Source: Paramacrobiotus metropolitanus
Lineage: Eukaryota > Tardigrada > Eutardigrada > Parachela > Macrobiotidae
Assembly: GCF_019649055.1 (NCBI RefSeq)
Contig: NW_026570421.1
Coordinates: 1 to 64,000, forward strand
Direction: 5' to 3'
DNA: 64,000 nucleotides
Part shown: positions 8,016 through 18,106 of the stretch, in pieces
Layout: each line of letters begins with the position of its first letter
Numbering within the stretch: the first letter of the stretch is position 1
Translations under genes and position numbers: made by a program
Notes under the pieces: model-generated
The model's database searches: none
What the model was told of the DNA's origin: nothing
Seen by the model: the letters and a program-made list of their open reading frames with translations, nothing else

Positions 8016-11000
8016 ATGGCGAGGTTCTACAGGACCATTCAGTGCCTCCTCAGTCGAAATCTCGACTGGGCCTACCAGGAAACCCTGATCGAAGCGTGCG
8101 TTGTCATCTTCTTTGCATTCCACTCCGGCCTGATTTTGGGTTTCCGGGCCTTCCCAGAAAAGCAGATCCTCACGGGAATGTGACTATGCTCAAGCCACTT
8201 AATATTACATCTCAGCAATCTGTCATTGTGAGTAATTTTTGTGCGTATATTTGACTCGATCTACCTTGGGCTCTTTCATGATTTTACTAAGAGAAACACC
8301 AATAATTTTTTATTCTGTAATTAATAGTATGCCGAGTTTCTGATTTCTTAGGAATTTCTTGGCTTGCAAATTAAAAAGCATATTCGTTATTATTTTTTTA
8401 AAACAAGTACCCCGCTACACAAAGTATAAAGAGCACCAACTGTAGTTATGTGGTCCTTTTGGAACTTTCTGATAAAAACTGGATTGTCCGACACAATAAT
8501 TGACTATGTATGTTCGCTTTTAAAAATTTTTATGCCAACGTTGTGATAGGTCGTCCGTCACACTTGGCTGAGCGTGCCCAACCCATACTGTCCCATTTCC
8601 TCACGGGGACGGAAAAGGGACAATATATTAAAGGTTGACCGGCCTAACTACATAGCCATTTAGAAAACTTTACTTTTCTTGGTTCTTCAGTACAAAGCAG
8701 ACTAACAAGCAATGCACTGTACCGTGAATGTATGTACAAGCCCATCCAACAATTCTTTGACCGCTGTAAGCGGGAATTTAAAGAAACGTGGGCTTGAGCC
8801 ATTTAATGTGCTTCGACACGTCACGCCACATGGGTCTGCGTATTCTGCGTAAATAAGCACCAAATCTGCATGTGTTGCAGTTACTGTATCTGTGATATAC
8901 AATGTAATATGTTTAGCATTATTTATTGCCATCATAATTTATATTAATTTTATGCTTTTGTAACAGTATTATCTTTGCTTTGCAATACAATATCGCGGTG
9001 GTACTTAATATCCATATTACTTTCAAATTACTGATTGCAACATGCCCGGGCTAAAGATGATTGATTCCACGTTGGTCTAATAATGGTCTATTAATTGTGG
9101 TCTAATATATTGGTTGAATATTTATAAATATATCTGCCACTACACTACGATGCGTATTTGCATTACTATGCGCGATTTATATGCGCTGCGCTTACAGCGG
9201 TCAAAGAATTGTTGGATGGGCTTGTAATACAGCTTCAATGTCGCATGATACACAGTAGCTCAAATTTTTTTATATTTTACTCACTTTAAGTGGCACAACC
9301 GACAATTTGCTAGCAATACGGTTTATGCAAAAAAATCGACGTAACTTTCCTGCAGTTCTTCAGTTTCCCTCCCAGAGTTTCGCGTCACAGCTGGACATAG
9401 GGTCTATCAGTCATGTGGTGCATTTACCTTGTTATACAATGCCTGGTACATTTTTCTCAGGCGCTAAACGAATCTTCCCCGGATCGGATCAATTCATCCG
9501 GAACGCCACTGTTCAACATTTCTCAGGAGCCGTTCCACCCGATAAGCACGAACTCCATGCAACCGGCACCAGCAACCCCACTGAATCGCCGTTCCGCTGC
9601 CTACACCGTTGGGCTGGCCACCATCTTGTTTGTTTCGCTGGCCAGTTCGCTCGTGGTCAACCGACACTGGCGCTACTCCATCGGCCAGCAACATCTGCGA
9701 TACTGCCGCACGATCACGAAATTCTTCGGTTACCGTGATAATGCGGAGAATGTACTGGATTTCCTCAACGCCTCGTATCATCCGCTACGAACGGCGCTGA
9801 ACGCGGTATTACTGGGGACTATGTGGCTAATATCCGTGATAGCAAGCTTAGTCGTTGCGGTGGCGCCTCTCATCGTCGCCGATTTCCTTTTGCCGGTGAT
9901 CATGAGTATTCACGGTCACGAAAGCGAGTTCCCGTATCGCCTCCGCTTCTTCTGCGGTCTGTGCATTCATTCGACAGGCAGGATTTTGGGATTGTGGTCG
10001 TCTAAGACTTGTTTCTCGTACATTGCTAACGACATCCAGTAAGCGCTACCCAGCAAAGGGCCAGTACTGCTGATTGCAGATATGGTTTATTGGTTTTCGA
10101 GTCAATCAATGTAGATAATTAATTCCAGTAATCACAAATGGTATATCGTATACTATTGTTGTAGTCAACTTTTGGGTTGGAAAATCTTGATTGCCGAACG
10201 TAAGAAGCGTAGTTCCCTTGAAGTACCGTCATCGTTCCAAAAGAAACCCCGCATTCGGCATTTGCATGGACATACTATTTCGAAGATTCGCCGGGTGGCA
10301 GCGTTTTTTCTCTGTATTTCTGTTTCATGAAGGCGTGGCCAATATGCGCCAAGTTCCTCATTGTCAGACATTGGAGTAGCGGAACGAATTTGGAGAGCTT
10401 TGCCCATTCCTTTACTCTTACCGAGAAACCAGATGCCAAATCTGTCGGGATACTTTCGAAAGTCCAACGGTAAGACTAATCAAGTTTCTCGAGAGGTTTG
10501 AAAATTATTACGAAGCCTAAATCTCAAGCCTAAACGAGCCAAGATATCTACACTGACTTTAGAAATTTGTGTGCGCAAAGAACCCTGAAAAGCAAAGGAC
10601 ATAAACAGTTCTTAAAAACCCCAAACTTATAACAAACGCTGAGAAATCACTGTGAAAACTTTTGTACTTTAAAGTATTACAGCAATCAATATCATCCCAA
10701 GCGGTGACATTTATCTTTCAGGAGTACAAACCAGGCACCGCCATGCTGTCGTACTGGCCGTGCCGAGCATCGGAGAACCTGGCCGCCCAGCATGTGAACA
10801 GTTCTGATTCCCGGCTCTACTCCCTGCTGATAGCTACATACTCCGTTGGATGGCCGTTGGCCTGGAGCGGGGTGTTATTGATCCTTGCTTGCTTACCTCT
10901 GGTGGCGGTGGCATTCCAGCCCCCCGATTGCGGTGCTATGCCACTGGAGATGGGCCTCGATCACCTTGCAAAATTCTGCACTCGAGCGCTTGCGGCCGCC

Positions 11001-11659
11001 GTTCAGTCAGATACGAATCGGGAAGAAAACGAAGCAGAGTACGCCCTGTGCTTCCGCTAGCTTCGCTAAACAACAATAATCTCGTTGTGGTATTCACTAG
11101 GGTGGAGTTTTGTAGGCCTAAATTTATCTGCTATACAATAAATGTCTTCGTGAGAATGTAATCGTTTAGTGGGTGCGCTGATAATTATAGTGACCGTGCG
11201 AACGCCAGACCGACAAAAGAGTCCTCGAACCGGGCGTTCAACACCTTTTGGGATGGCCTCTGCCCGGAAGCCATTGAATGGATGGGGTGTCAGTTTAAGT
11301 CCCTGGATAAGCACCGTGCCAGCATGCCAGAAGAAACCTACATTTCCAAGGTGCTCGAAATATTTACGGGAACCCGCGCTATCAGCTGCGAATTGGAGTT
11401 TTGCGTATGCGCATCGTGGGCGCACTTGGTTCTGGCGCCGCTGATGGCCTTTGCTCCCTACTTGTGGTGCTCCGTTCTGCCGACGCCGTTGGTGGAACTG
11501 TTCCTGCCGGAGCGTCTTCAACTGCCCGGCTTACTGCTGCTGCTAACCGGTATCATAGTGTGGGCGTACGGAATATTTATTCGGTCGGTGCGGACGCGTT
11601 GTGCATGCGGGGAACATGCGTCACTGGAAAACCACGACGCGGCTAATGAAGAGGACTGA
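8016..11659 (+). CDS. Multi-pass membrane protein, unrecognised family (about 4 exons)
   Basis: The start ATG at 8016 has an ideal GCCACCATGG context. Exon 1 encodes one hydrophobic helix and ends at GTGAGT (8228). Exon 2 begins at 9461 after TTTTTCTCAG and carries a helix after RRSAAYTVG and a long hydrophobic block around ALNAVLLGTMWL; its 3' end is unresolved, and GTAAGC at 10039 is out of phase. Exon 3 (10722-11038) follows TTTATCTTTCAG and joins in phase to exon 4 (11209-11659), which has two more helices and a Cys-rich tail. Total is about seven hydrophobic segments with several Asn-glycosylation sequons, so it is probably a surface protein. No family was recognised. In exon 1 the ATG frame stops at 8181-8183, while the frame matching the donor phase is one base off; this is either an indel or a different splice. 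Element B lies in intron 1. Confidence 0.45.
8737..9224. mobile_element. MITE-like element B, 36 bp perfect terminal inverted repeats
   Basis: Left arm 8737-8772 and right arm 9189-9224 are perfect reverse complements, flanked by TA. The arm layout is CAAGCCC, N15, GACCGCTGTAAGCG, as in element A, but the N15 segment is entirely different from that of element A while still pairing exactly within this element. The interior is A+T-rich, 488 bp in all, without a transposase ORF. A tRNA-Val-like GTAGTGTAGTGGC lies inside on the minus strand (9136-9148). It sits in intron 1 of the membrane-protein gene. Confidence 0.75.
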
Positions 11660-12020
11660 CCTTTGACGTGCACCATCGGGGAACCGCTACACCGCCGGCA
11701 GTGGTTCAGAAAGTAACTGCTCCCTCTTAAGGAGAAACCAAATTATCTCTTTTCCCATTTTTTATCTCAAGATAATGATTTTGGTCTTTATTTTATTTTT
11801 ATCTGCCATGGCACTGCGTCGAGATTGGCAATTTTGTCATCCATTTTCTAAGCCAAATGCAAAGATGGCTAATTTAAGCGGTCAGGTACTTTCCATCCGG
11901 TAATTAATTTCATAAGTAATACCTAGTTTGGCTGGCTTCATATTCTAACCTTTAACCAAACCGATGACGTGCTGGTTTGGTCGTCGTATGTCTTGATGTC
12001 CTTACAGTGCTTTTAAAGTA
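11660..12020. other. Intergenic, nothing recognised
   Basis: This is the 3' flank of the membrane-protein gene. It is A+T-rich, with no long ORF and no repeat apart from the adjoining element C. Confidence 0.4.
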
Positions 12021-12186
12021 CTGTAGCCGCTAGATGAAGTGGCTCCACAGAGTTGGTGTACGGGAAAATAGCACCTGCAAATGTGTGTACTGGATGTATT
12101 CACAAATGCACAGGCAATATACACATTTGCAAGTGCGAATTTCCCGTACACCAACTCTGTGGAGCCACTTCATCTAGCGGCTACAG
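12021..12186. mobile_element. Foldback MITE C, TA-flanked, 166 bp
   Basis: The left end CTGTAGCCGCTAGATGAAG is repeated inverted at the right end. The arms match perfectly for 47 bp and imperfectly for about 20 more, so almost the whole element folds on itself. TA flanks both ends (12019-12020 and 12187-12188). The arms are unrelated to elements A and B. There is no coding capacity. Confidence 0.75.
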
Positions 12187-12313
12187 TAATATGCACAGAT
12201 TTTACACATGATTGTGACTGTAATAAGACAATAAGCTGATTTTCTGACTGCATACCAGCTGATACAGTACAAATACAGTCAAAACACCGACATACCGGAT
12301 AGTTATGTACGAG

Positions 12314-12320
12314 TATAAAT
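12314..12320 (+). promoter_or_regulatory. TATA box of the 12.6 kb gene
   Basis: TATAAAT lies 265 bp upstream of the ATG at 12579. The implied start site near 12345 leaves a 5'UTR of about 230 nt that runs just after element C. Confidence 0.45.
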
Positions 12321-12578
12321 GACGACCGACGCGCCGCTTACATTGCAATACCGCTTTCGATTTGCATCATCTCGCAAACACATGTTTCAGATGAAGATTG
12401 CCAACTCCCTGAAGCAGTGAAAAATAGTCGTTGCATTTCACATAAACAACAGACGAAATTTCAACAGCATAACTTCACAGTTCAGCCAGCCTACCGCTCT
12501 AACGCGTGCAAACAGTGCCGCATACAGCAGTAATTAAGTGCTCCGCGTGCTGACAACAGCAGCGTTTAGAGATTTTGT

Positions 12579-13970
12579 ATGACAAAAACAATGTCAACCC
12601 AACCACCCGCTTCCATCATGACTAACCGGGATGGAGTTGATGATAGGAATGTCGACCACAGTGTGGTGCAGTCGTCTCTTCCATTTCCTGTCGCTATTAA
12701 AGACAGCGATAAACCGACTACTGCGGGAAGCAATGCGATTTTACGTCATCTTATTCAAAAGTATGGATGTGTAGTATTCGACGTATTGTCTGGCAAGACA
12801 CGGGAATTGTTTGGTGCAAAGGTCACGGGAAAAGAGAACACAGACCAGTTTAATGCCGATCCTGTCCCAACAACATGTGCAGCCCATCGACAGTTCCCAT
12901 ACCGAAAATCCGGTCTTAAAAAAGCCGTTTGGATCCGCATTGGGCTTATGATATACGCGGGATTGATATTGGTGCAGCTGGTTTTGGGTGCCTGGACCCT
13001 TGCAATGGTCGACAAACACTGTAAGGCACATAAAACGGACGTTTCTAAACATTTTGCAGTCATAATATACGGTGTAGCTTCGCTTCGGTTTTAGAACGCT
13101 ATCCTAAAGCGGTGCACTTCCCTACTAGTACTATTGAATACGTCTTTGACATTCCAGGCAGGCCAGACGAGAACGGCTTCATAACCGTCGGAAACGTCAC
13201 TATTGTGATGCCTCTGAATGGTGCTCCCGCTGCACCATGGGTCGGAAATGTGAGCATGGACGCGGCGGTGTACTACTGGGAATATCCGGTGGAGTCCGAT
13301 CCGCCGGATATTTTACTCGTAAAACTCTGTTTTGGAGTTTCTTGCACAGGTGCGATGACTTCATATTGCTGTGAAAAAAAACGCTAAGATCTCAAAACAA
13401 TGAACACCTAGTCGATTTTGCTGTCTTACTGTGCTCTGCGCTAACGAAATACCAGATTCAACAAATTCTGGAATACTAGTTACATCCTCTAAAGCATTAT
13501 AAACACTTATGAAAAGTAAGTAATTTGGTTCTAATTAATTTTAGTTCGCAACGGCGTAACCGTGTAGTAGTGGTTGCAAGATCATGACCACGCTGTATGT
13601 TTGACTGTTTTCGGATTTTCGCTTTATTGTTTTTATAACATTTTATAACTGATAATATGTCAACCGGTTGTTTGCTTTGACGACGAAATGTACCCCTGCT
13701 GCTTTTACAGAGAACTGCACGCGGTCGCAAGTGACGGTAACAGGCAGAGTATCTCACGCGAAAGTTTATGCCATAGTAGGTGTAGTATTTGGAATACTTC
13801 AACTGGTGGGCCTGGTAACGATGTCGTGTCTCATGTTATGCAATTCTCGGGATTGCATGTTGGTTTGCCTTTTTGGTTGTCTTTTTTGGATTGTGGGTTT
13901 TTGTGGCAGTGCGTATTTATTTTTCATAATAATTATTTACGTGCATCCCTTTGTGCGCTTTGTCAGCTAA
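12579..13970 (+). CDS. Three-helix membrane protein, intact tandem copy 1
   Basis: Three exons, 12579-13020, 13110-13349 and 13711-13970, sum to 942 nt and splice in phase into 313 residues. Donors are GTAAGG and GTGCGA; acceptors follow CCTAAAG and TTTTACAG. The first about 105 residues are polar. A helix follows around GLMIYAGLILVQLVLGAW, then an extracellular-type loop with sequons (GNVTI, GNVSM, ENCTR) and paired Cys, then two close helices in exon 3 (VYAIVGVVFGILQLVGL and LFGCLFWIVGFCGSAYLF). The topology recalls small tetraspan proteins, but no tetraspanin CCG or other family motif is seen. A pseudogene copy follows at 14883, whose conserved exon borders support this model. Function unknown. 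Confidence 0.65.
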
Positions 13971-14882
13971 CTTTTAGTGTTACTCTACGTATACACTGGG
14001 GTCACTGGCTACTGAATAACATCTTCATCAACATCAGAATTTATTGTTTCTACAAACCGATGGCACGCTCGTTCAGGTATGCAAGAACAACAACACTGCC
14101 GGTTTGAATAGTCTTTTGTATCGTTATCTGTTTTGTACACTGAACGATACATCCATGCGGATATTCCCTGTAAAACCAATCAGTCACCTGCAACCACACA
14201 GATTTGATGACCTTCGCGCTGTTCCCTTTGCGACACAGTAAGTCTAATGTATACTGTAAATACAGCACCGCATGCTAAAGTGTATCAACATTCTTCTGTC
14301 TTCACTCAGAAAGTAAAATAATAGCATTTACAGACAGATTACAGTATTAATTTGGATTCCTTATAATTTGGATTCCTTATTATGGCGCGTAGTAGTGTTG
14401 TATTGTACTTACTTCGGTTTCTTACATTTCCCTAACCAACACCAATTTTACTCGTTGGTGCGGTACTAGGTCACATGTTACACTAAAATCGTTGCGTTAT
14501 TAAGGATTGGGTAAATTAATGTCAAGTACGTACTGCATCACAAAAAACAGAACATTGTCGGTTCGCATCGTTTGTTGCTTCCATGTGACTGTATAATTGT
14601 ACACTATGCACCGTACAGAGCATCGGCATGAAAATTTGTCATAAACAGATTCAAACGCCTGTAGCCATAATTACCAATATGGCTGCCATATTACCACATC
14701 GATTCGGATTACTGACCGATTTTTTCATCGCCACACAAAACGTTCCATATCACTGCAATTGTAGTGCGTACTGCCAAGTACCGCATGCTGCCATGTACCA
14801 TTTTTACCAACATACTCCTGTGTTTGACTAGAATTCGCAATAAAGCACTCAGCAACATTCATGAACATTTTATGGAGACAAA
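13971..14882. other. Intergenic between the two tandem copies
   Basis: A+T-rich spacer of 0.9 kb. Short open frames (for example 14050-14268 minus, 14628-14831 plus) have no recognised features. ATTTGGATTCCTTAT is duplicated directly around 14350-14383. Confidence 0.4.
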
Positions 14883-16195
14883 ATGGCGACACCTACTCCC
14901 ACCACGAAACTGACTGTCAGCGGGCGCATAAGTGATACAGATAGCAATGTCGATACCAGTGCGGAACAGCCGTCTCATACGTTTCCTGTTGCCAAAAATT
15001 CCTGCGGCACACGGGTTGCAGGGGAGGGCATTAACTTGTACCAACTTGCCAAGGATTATGGCTGTACGCTTTTTAACGTGATGACTTGGAAGACATAGGA
15101 ATTTTTCGGTATGAAATCAAGCAAAGTTGGTAGCAACAATCCGCAAAATCATGACACCATCCACACAGCTCCCACAGCCTATCAGCGTTCGGCAGGCGGA
15201 AAATCAGTTTCGGAAAAATTATCTGTTTAAGTACTTGCTTGTTGGTATATCCTGGGTTAATCTTTGCACAGCTGATACTGGGCGCTTGGACCATTGCCGC
15301 AATCGATCGAACTTGTAAGTAGTTACGTACGTCAAATGCTCATGATCATATAGCCGAATATTCCGTACTCGAAGTTTTTACCTCCGGTTAAAATGGCATT
15401 TGGAATATTATGGAGATTTAGTATTCGCAATTTCGCATACTTTGACGTTTCTCTATAATATCTGGACAAAAATGCTCTAGCATACTGTACCGGTAATATT
15501 CTGCCAAACGCAGCGGTAATTAATGGTAATTATTCAGGCGTACTGAGAGATAACAGAAGCAGTTCCAGAGATGCTTTGAATGTTCCAGGCAAACCTAATA
15601 CCAACGGCTATATAACCTACCGGAATGCCACGATTCTTATGCCTCCCAATTATGATTATTATTTTGTACGGTGGGTGGGTGATGCAACAACTGATACAAC
15701 AATATACTTTTGGGAACTTGCCTACACAACCAATCCGCAGGACATTTTACTCTTAAAACTGTGCTACAAACTGTACTGCTCAGAAACAGGTATTATCTGC
15801 ATTTCGTACCACGATCAACTAATCAACCGATTTTGCAATGCAGAAGCTTTTAAAATTTTGCAGATTTCCATTCGTGCATGCGTTAGGAAGTGAAGATATC
15901 GAGCCGAGTATCTGCGGTGAGAAAAATGGCCGGTCTAGCTGTAGCATTTGCCGTTGTTCAGCTGGTGGGTCTTATACAGATAGCAACGTGCATAAGCGGT
16001 TGTTCGAATGTACGAGCATCCGGTAGCGAATCTTATCTGGCGTGTTTCACTGGGTTGTGTCTCTGGGTTGTTGGAGTCGCAGTAAGTCTAGTATCGTTTC
16101 TGTGGTTAATTATTGCCGTGCATGATTGCATCCGTATGCATCCTTTGTCATTGGAGGATAGTAGAGTTGTACTGCGGATAATAAAATCTCAGTGA
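14883..16195 (+). pseudogene. Broken tandem copy of the three-helix membrane-protein gene
   Basis: This copy keeps the three-exon structure and intron phases of the 12579 gene: exon 1 to 15314 (donor GTAAGT), exon 2 15538-15789, exon 3 15864-16195. The breaks are a TAG at 15096-15098 where copy 1 has Arg (KT-stop-EFFG against KTRELFG), a frame change between there and about 15206 before the first helix, and a second TAG at 15884-15886 in exon 3. The helices remain recognisable (LIFAQLILGAW; LAVAFAVVQLVGL). Because introns are retained, it arose by DNA duplication, not retroposition. Exon 2 is fully open, so decay may be recent, or a shorter product may be made from a later start. Confidence 0.65.
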
Positions 16196-16353
16196 CGCTT
16201 TACATGCTTACCTTCCGCTGGCCTCTCTGTTTAAGAAATGGATGAGCGGGCGTTGCAGCCAATAAACTACTCGGTATTAATCGTAAGGAACTGAAAAGAG
16301 GTCTTTGTAATAATTCATTTAATTTCCGATCAAATGAAACAATTTTCAACTAA

Positions 16354-16533
16354 CGACTGCTTAGCAATTCCTAACCGTTCCGTTCCAGACCGACCGCAGC
16401 CAGATTTACTTGGGAAGCGAAGAGCAATTGTCGGCGCTGCACTTGAGACTGTTGCTCGATGCCGGCAGGGTACTTTGAAGCCTTTAGCATCTTCTCGTAT
16501 TGCTTCGCCGTATTATTCAAATTTCCTGGCTAC
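16354..16533 (-). pseudogene. Decayed copy of TPR-gene exon 2
   Basis: Plus-strand bases here track 18474-18655 of the intact TPR gene with many substitutions and small indels. Shared runs include CGGCGCTGCACTT and GCATCTTCTCGTATTGCT. The orientation matches the intact gene (minus). The reading frame is not maintained. Only the exon 2 region is recognisable. Its position directly after the broken membrane-protein copy suggests one duplication event that copied both. Confidence 0.6.
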
Positions 16534-18106
16534 CGAACAAAAAAACTGTCCAGGATCTAGAAAATGTTATGTGAAAATTGAGAAGGTTACATTTCGAATA
16601 CTACACCGCTGTTGTTTCAAAAGGCTACACGATTGTGTGAATATGCAACCGGATGACTGCATGGTCACCCACCATAAAAGAAAAATTTCCCTCCCACCGC
16701 GGATAAGCAGAAGATCGATCAAGGCATAATTTTGTCGCGAGTTCAGAAAACGACAAACATGCATTCATTAAAGTGCAATTAATGGATTTCCTAATTTGTA
16801 TCATCCAAGACCTTCACTATGTTATGACGTTAAAACTGCACGCAAGCAAAACTGGAATACTTATTTTGGAACGACGATTTTCAATAAAAGTGCTATTCAC
16901 ACACGCTGTAAGACTATAACCGATAACTAGCACTGCCTTTAACAAGTCTTTGAACGGTTTAATGGTTACGTATACGACTGCGCGTAAAGATATCTAGTAT
17001 CTCGTAAAGCTATGCAATGTAAAGGTAAAATTTTGCAGCAGTACTTAACTGCAATAGGGCAGTTGTTAATCTTCTGGGTCTCCGGTACAGTTATAACGGT
17101 ATGTGGAAGACTGCTGAGGAAGCTGCTGACCGGAAATGCAACGCCGTTGCGTGAATGCGAATGTGTTGGACACCTCAGATTGCTCCAGCCGCACAGAAAA
17201 CCACTCCCTCTTGATTCCTTACAACTTGCCAGCAAAAACTATTAAAGACGAAACAGTACAAAATAGAACGAAACAGTATAAATGCGTGCGGGAGAACAAA
17301 ATCAGCTATGCTCTTGCGTAAAAACTGAGGAAATACGCAGCACAGACACCTGGATGAGTGATACGGAAGCTGCCTAAACGGCGGTATTTGTACGAGTAAT
17401 TTCATTGTATTTCAGTCTGATATACGGCAATATCTGGATTTACGTTTTGTTGTTTTATTGTCTGCAAATTAAACTGTTTTCTCACGCGCTCCGGGACGTC
17501 ACCTCTTAATTTTGTCGATATAATACCACGTACAAGCTTTTTTTAGATTGTTGTATTACCCGTATTTTCATGCTCCATGTTGTGTTACTAACTGGACATG
17601 CGTATGCGTGATGACTTCTGATCCTCTCTAATAGTACAAAGTAGATACCCTATACAGTACTTTATTTATCCTCGTTTTGTATAGCAGCCCACATTTGTCT
17701 TAAATTCGTTCTTTTCTTTCTGCACTTGTCTTCTAATATTCGCTCTTTGTGCACCATTACTAATACTGAAAATTTATCTGTAAAACATTCCCAGTGTGAC
17801 CTTTGATCGCTCTGATTCAGAAGTTCCGTAACATCATTACAGTACAAATGTGTTTGTACTTTGTAAAGTACATATACGTATATTAGTCTGTTCGTTCTTT
17901 TGAAAACCATGATATATTCGTGATCAAATATTATTTTATCTCGGGTCGAATAGCAAAAACGAGTCTGCACAAGGCACGGAGTCAAATACAGCGCTGCACA
18001 GTCTGTATTTCGAATCATACTAACTGCATCCCTGCACAGGTCAATTGGTCAACACTTGGCAAAGTTCAAGCTTTTATCAGATGTTCACCGTATTTTTACA
18101 ATATTT
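16534..18106. other. Intergenic, nothing recognised
   Basis: A+T-rich DNA with short unsupported ORFs (for example 17662-18018 minus). TTTATT at about 17662 on the plus strand is an AATAAA on the minus strand and could end the TPR transcript. Confidence 0.35.

Noticed and set aside
16334-16729. 131-codon plus-strand ORF
   Set aside because: Its first half is antisense to the decayed TPR exon copy, so it is a shadow frame.
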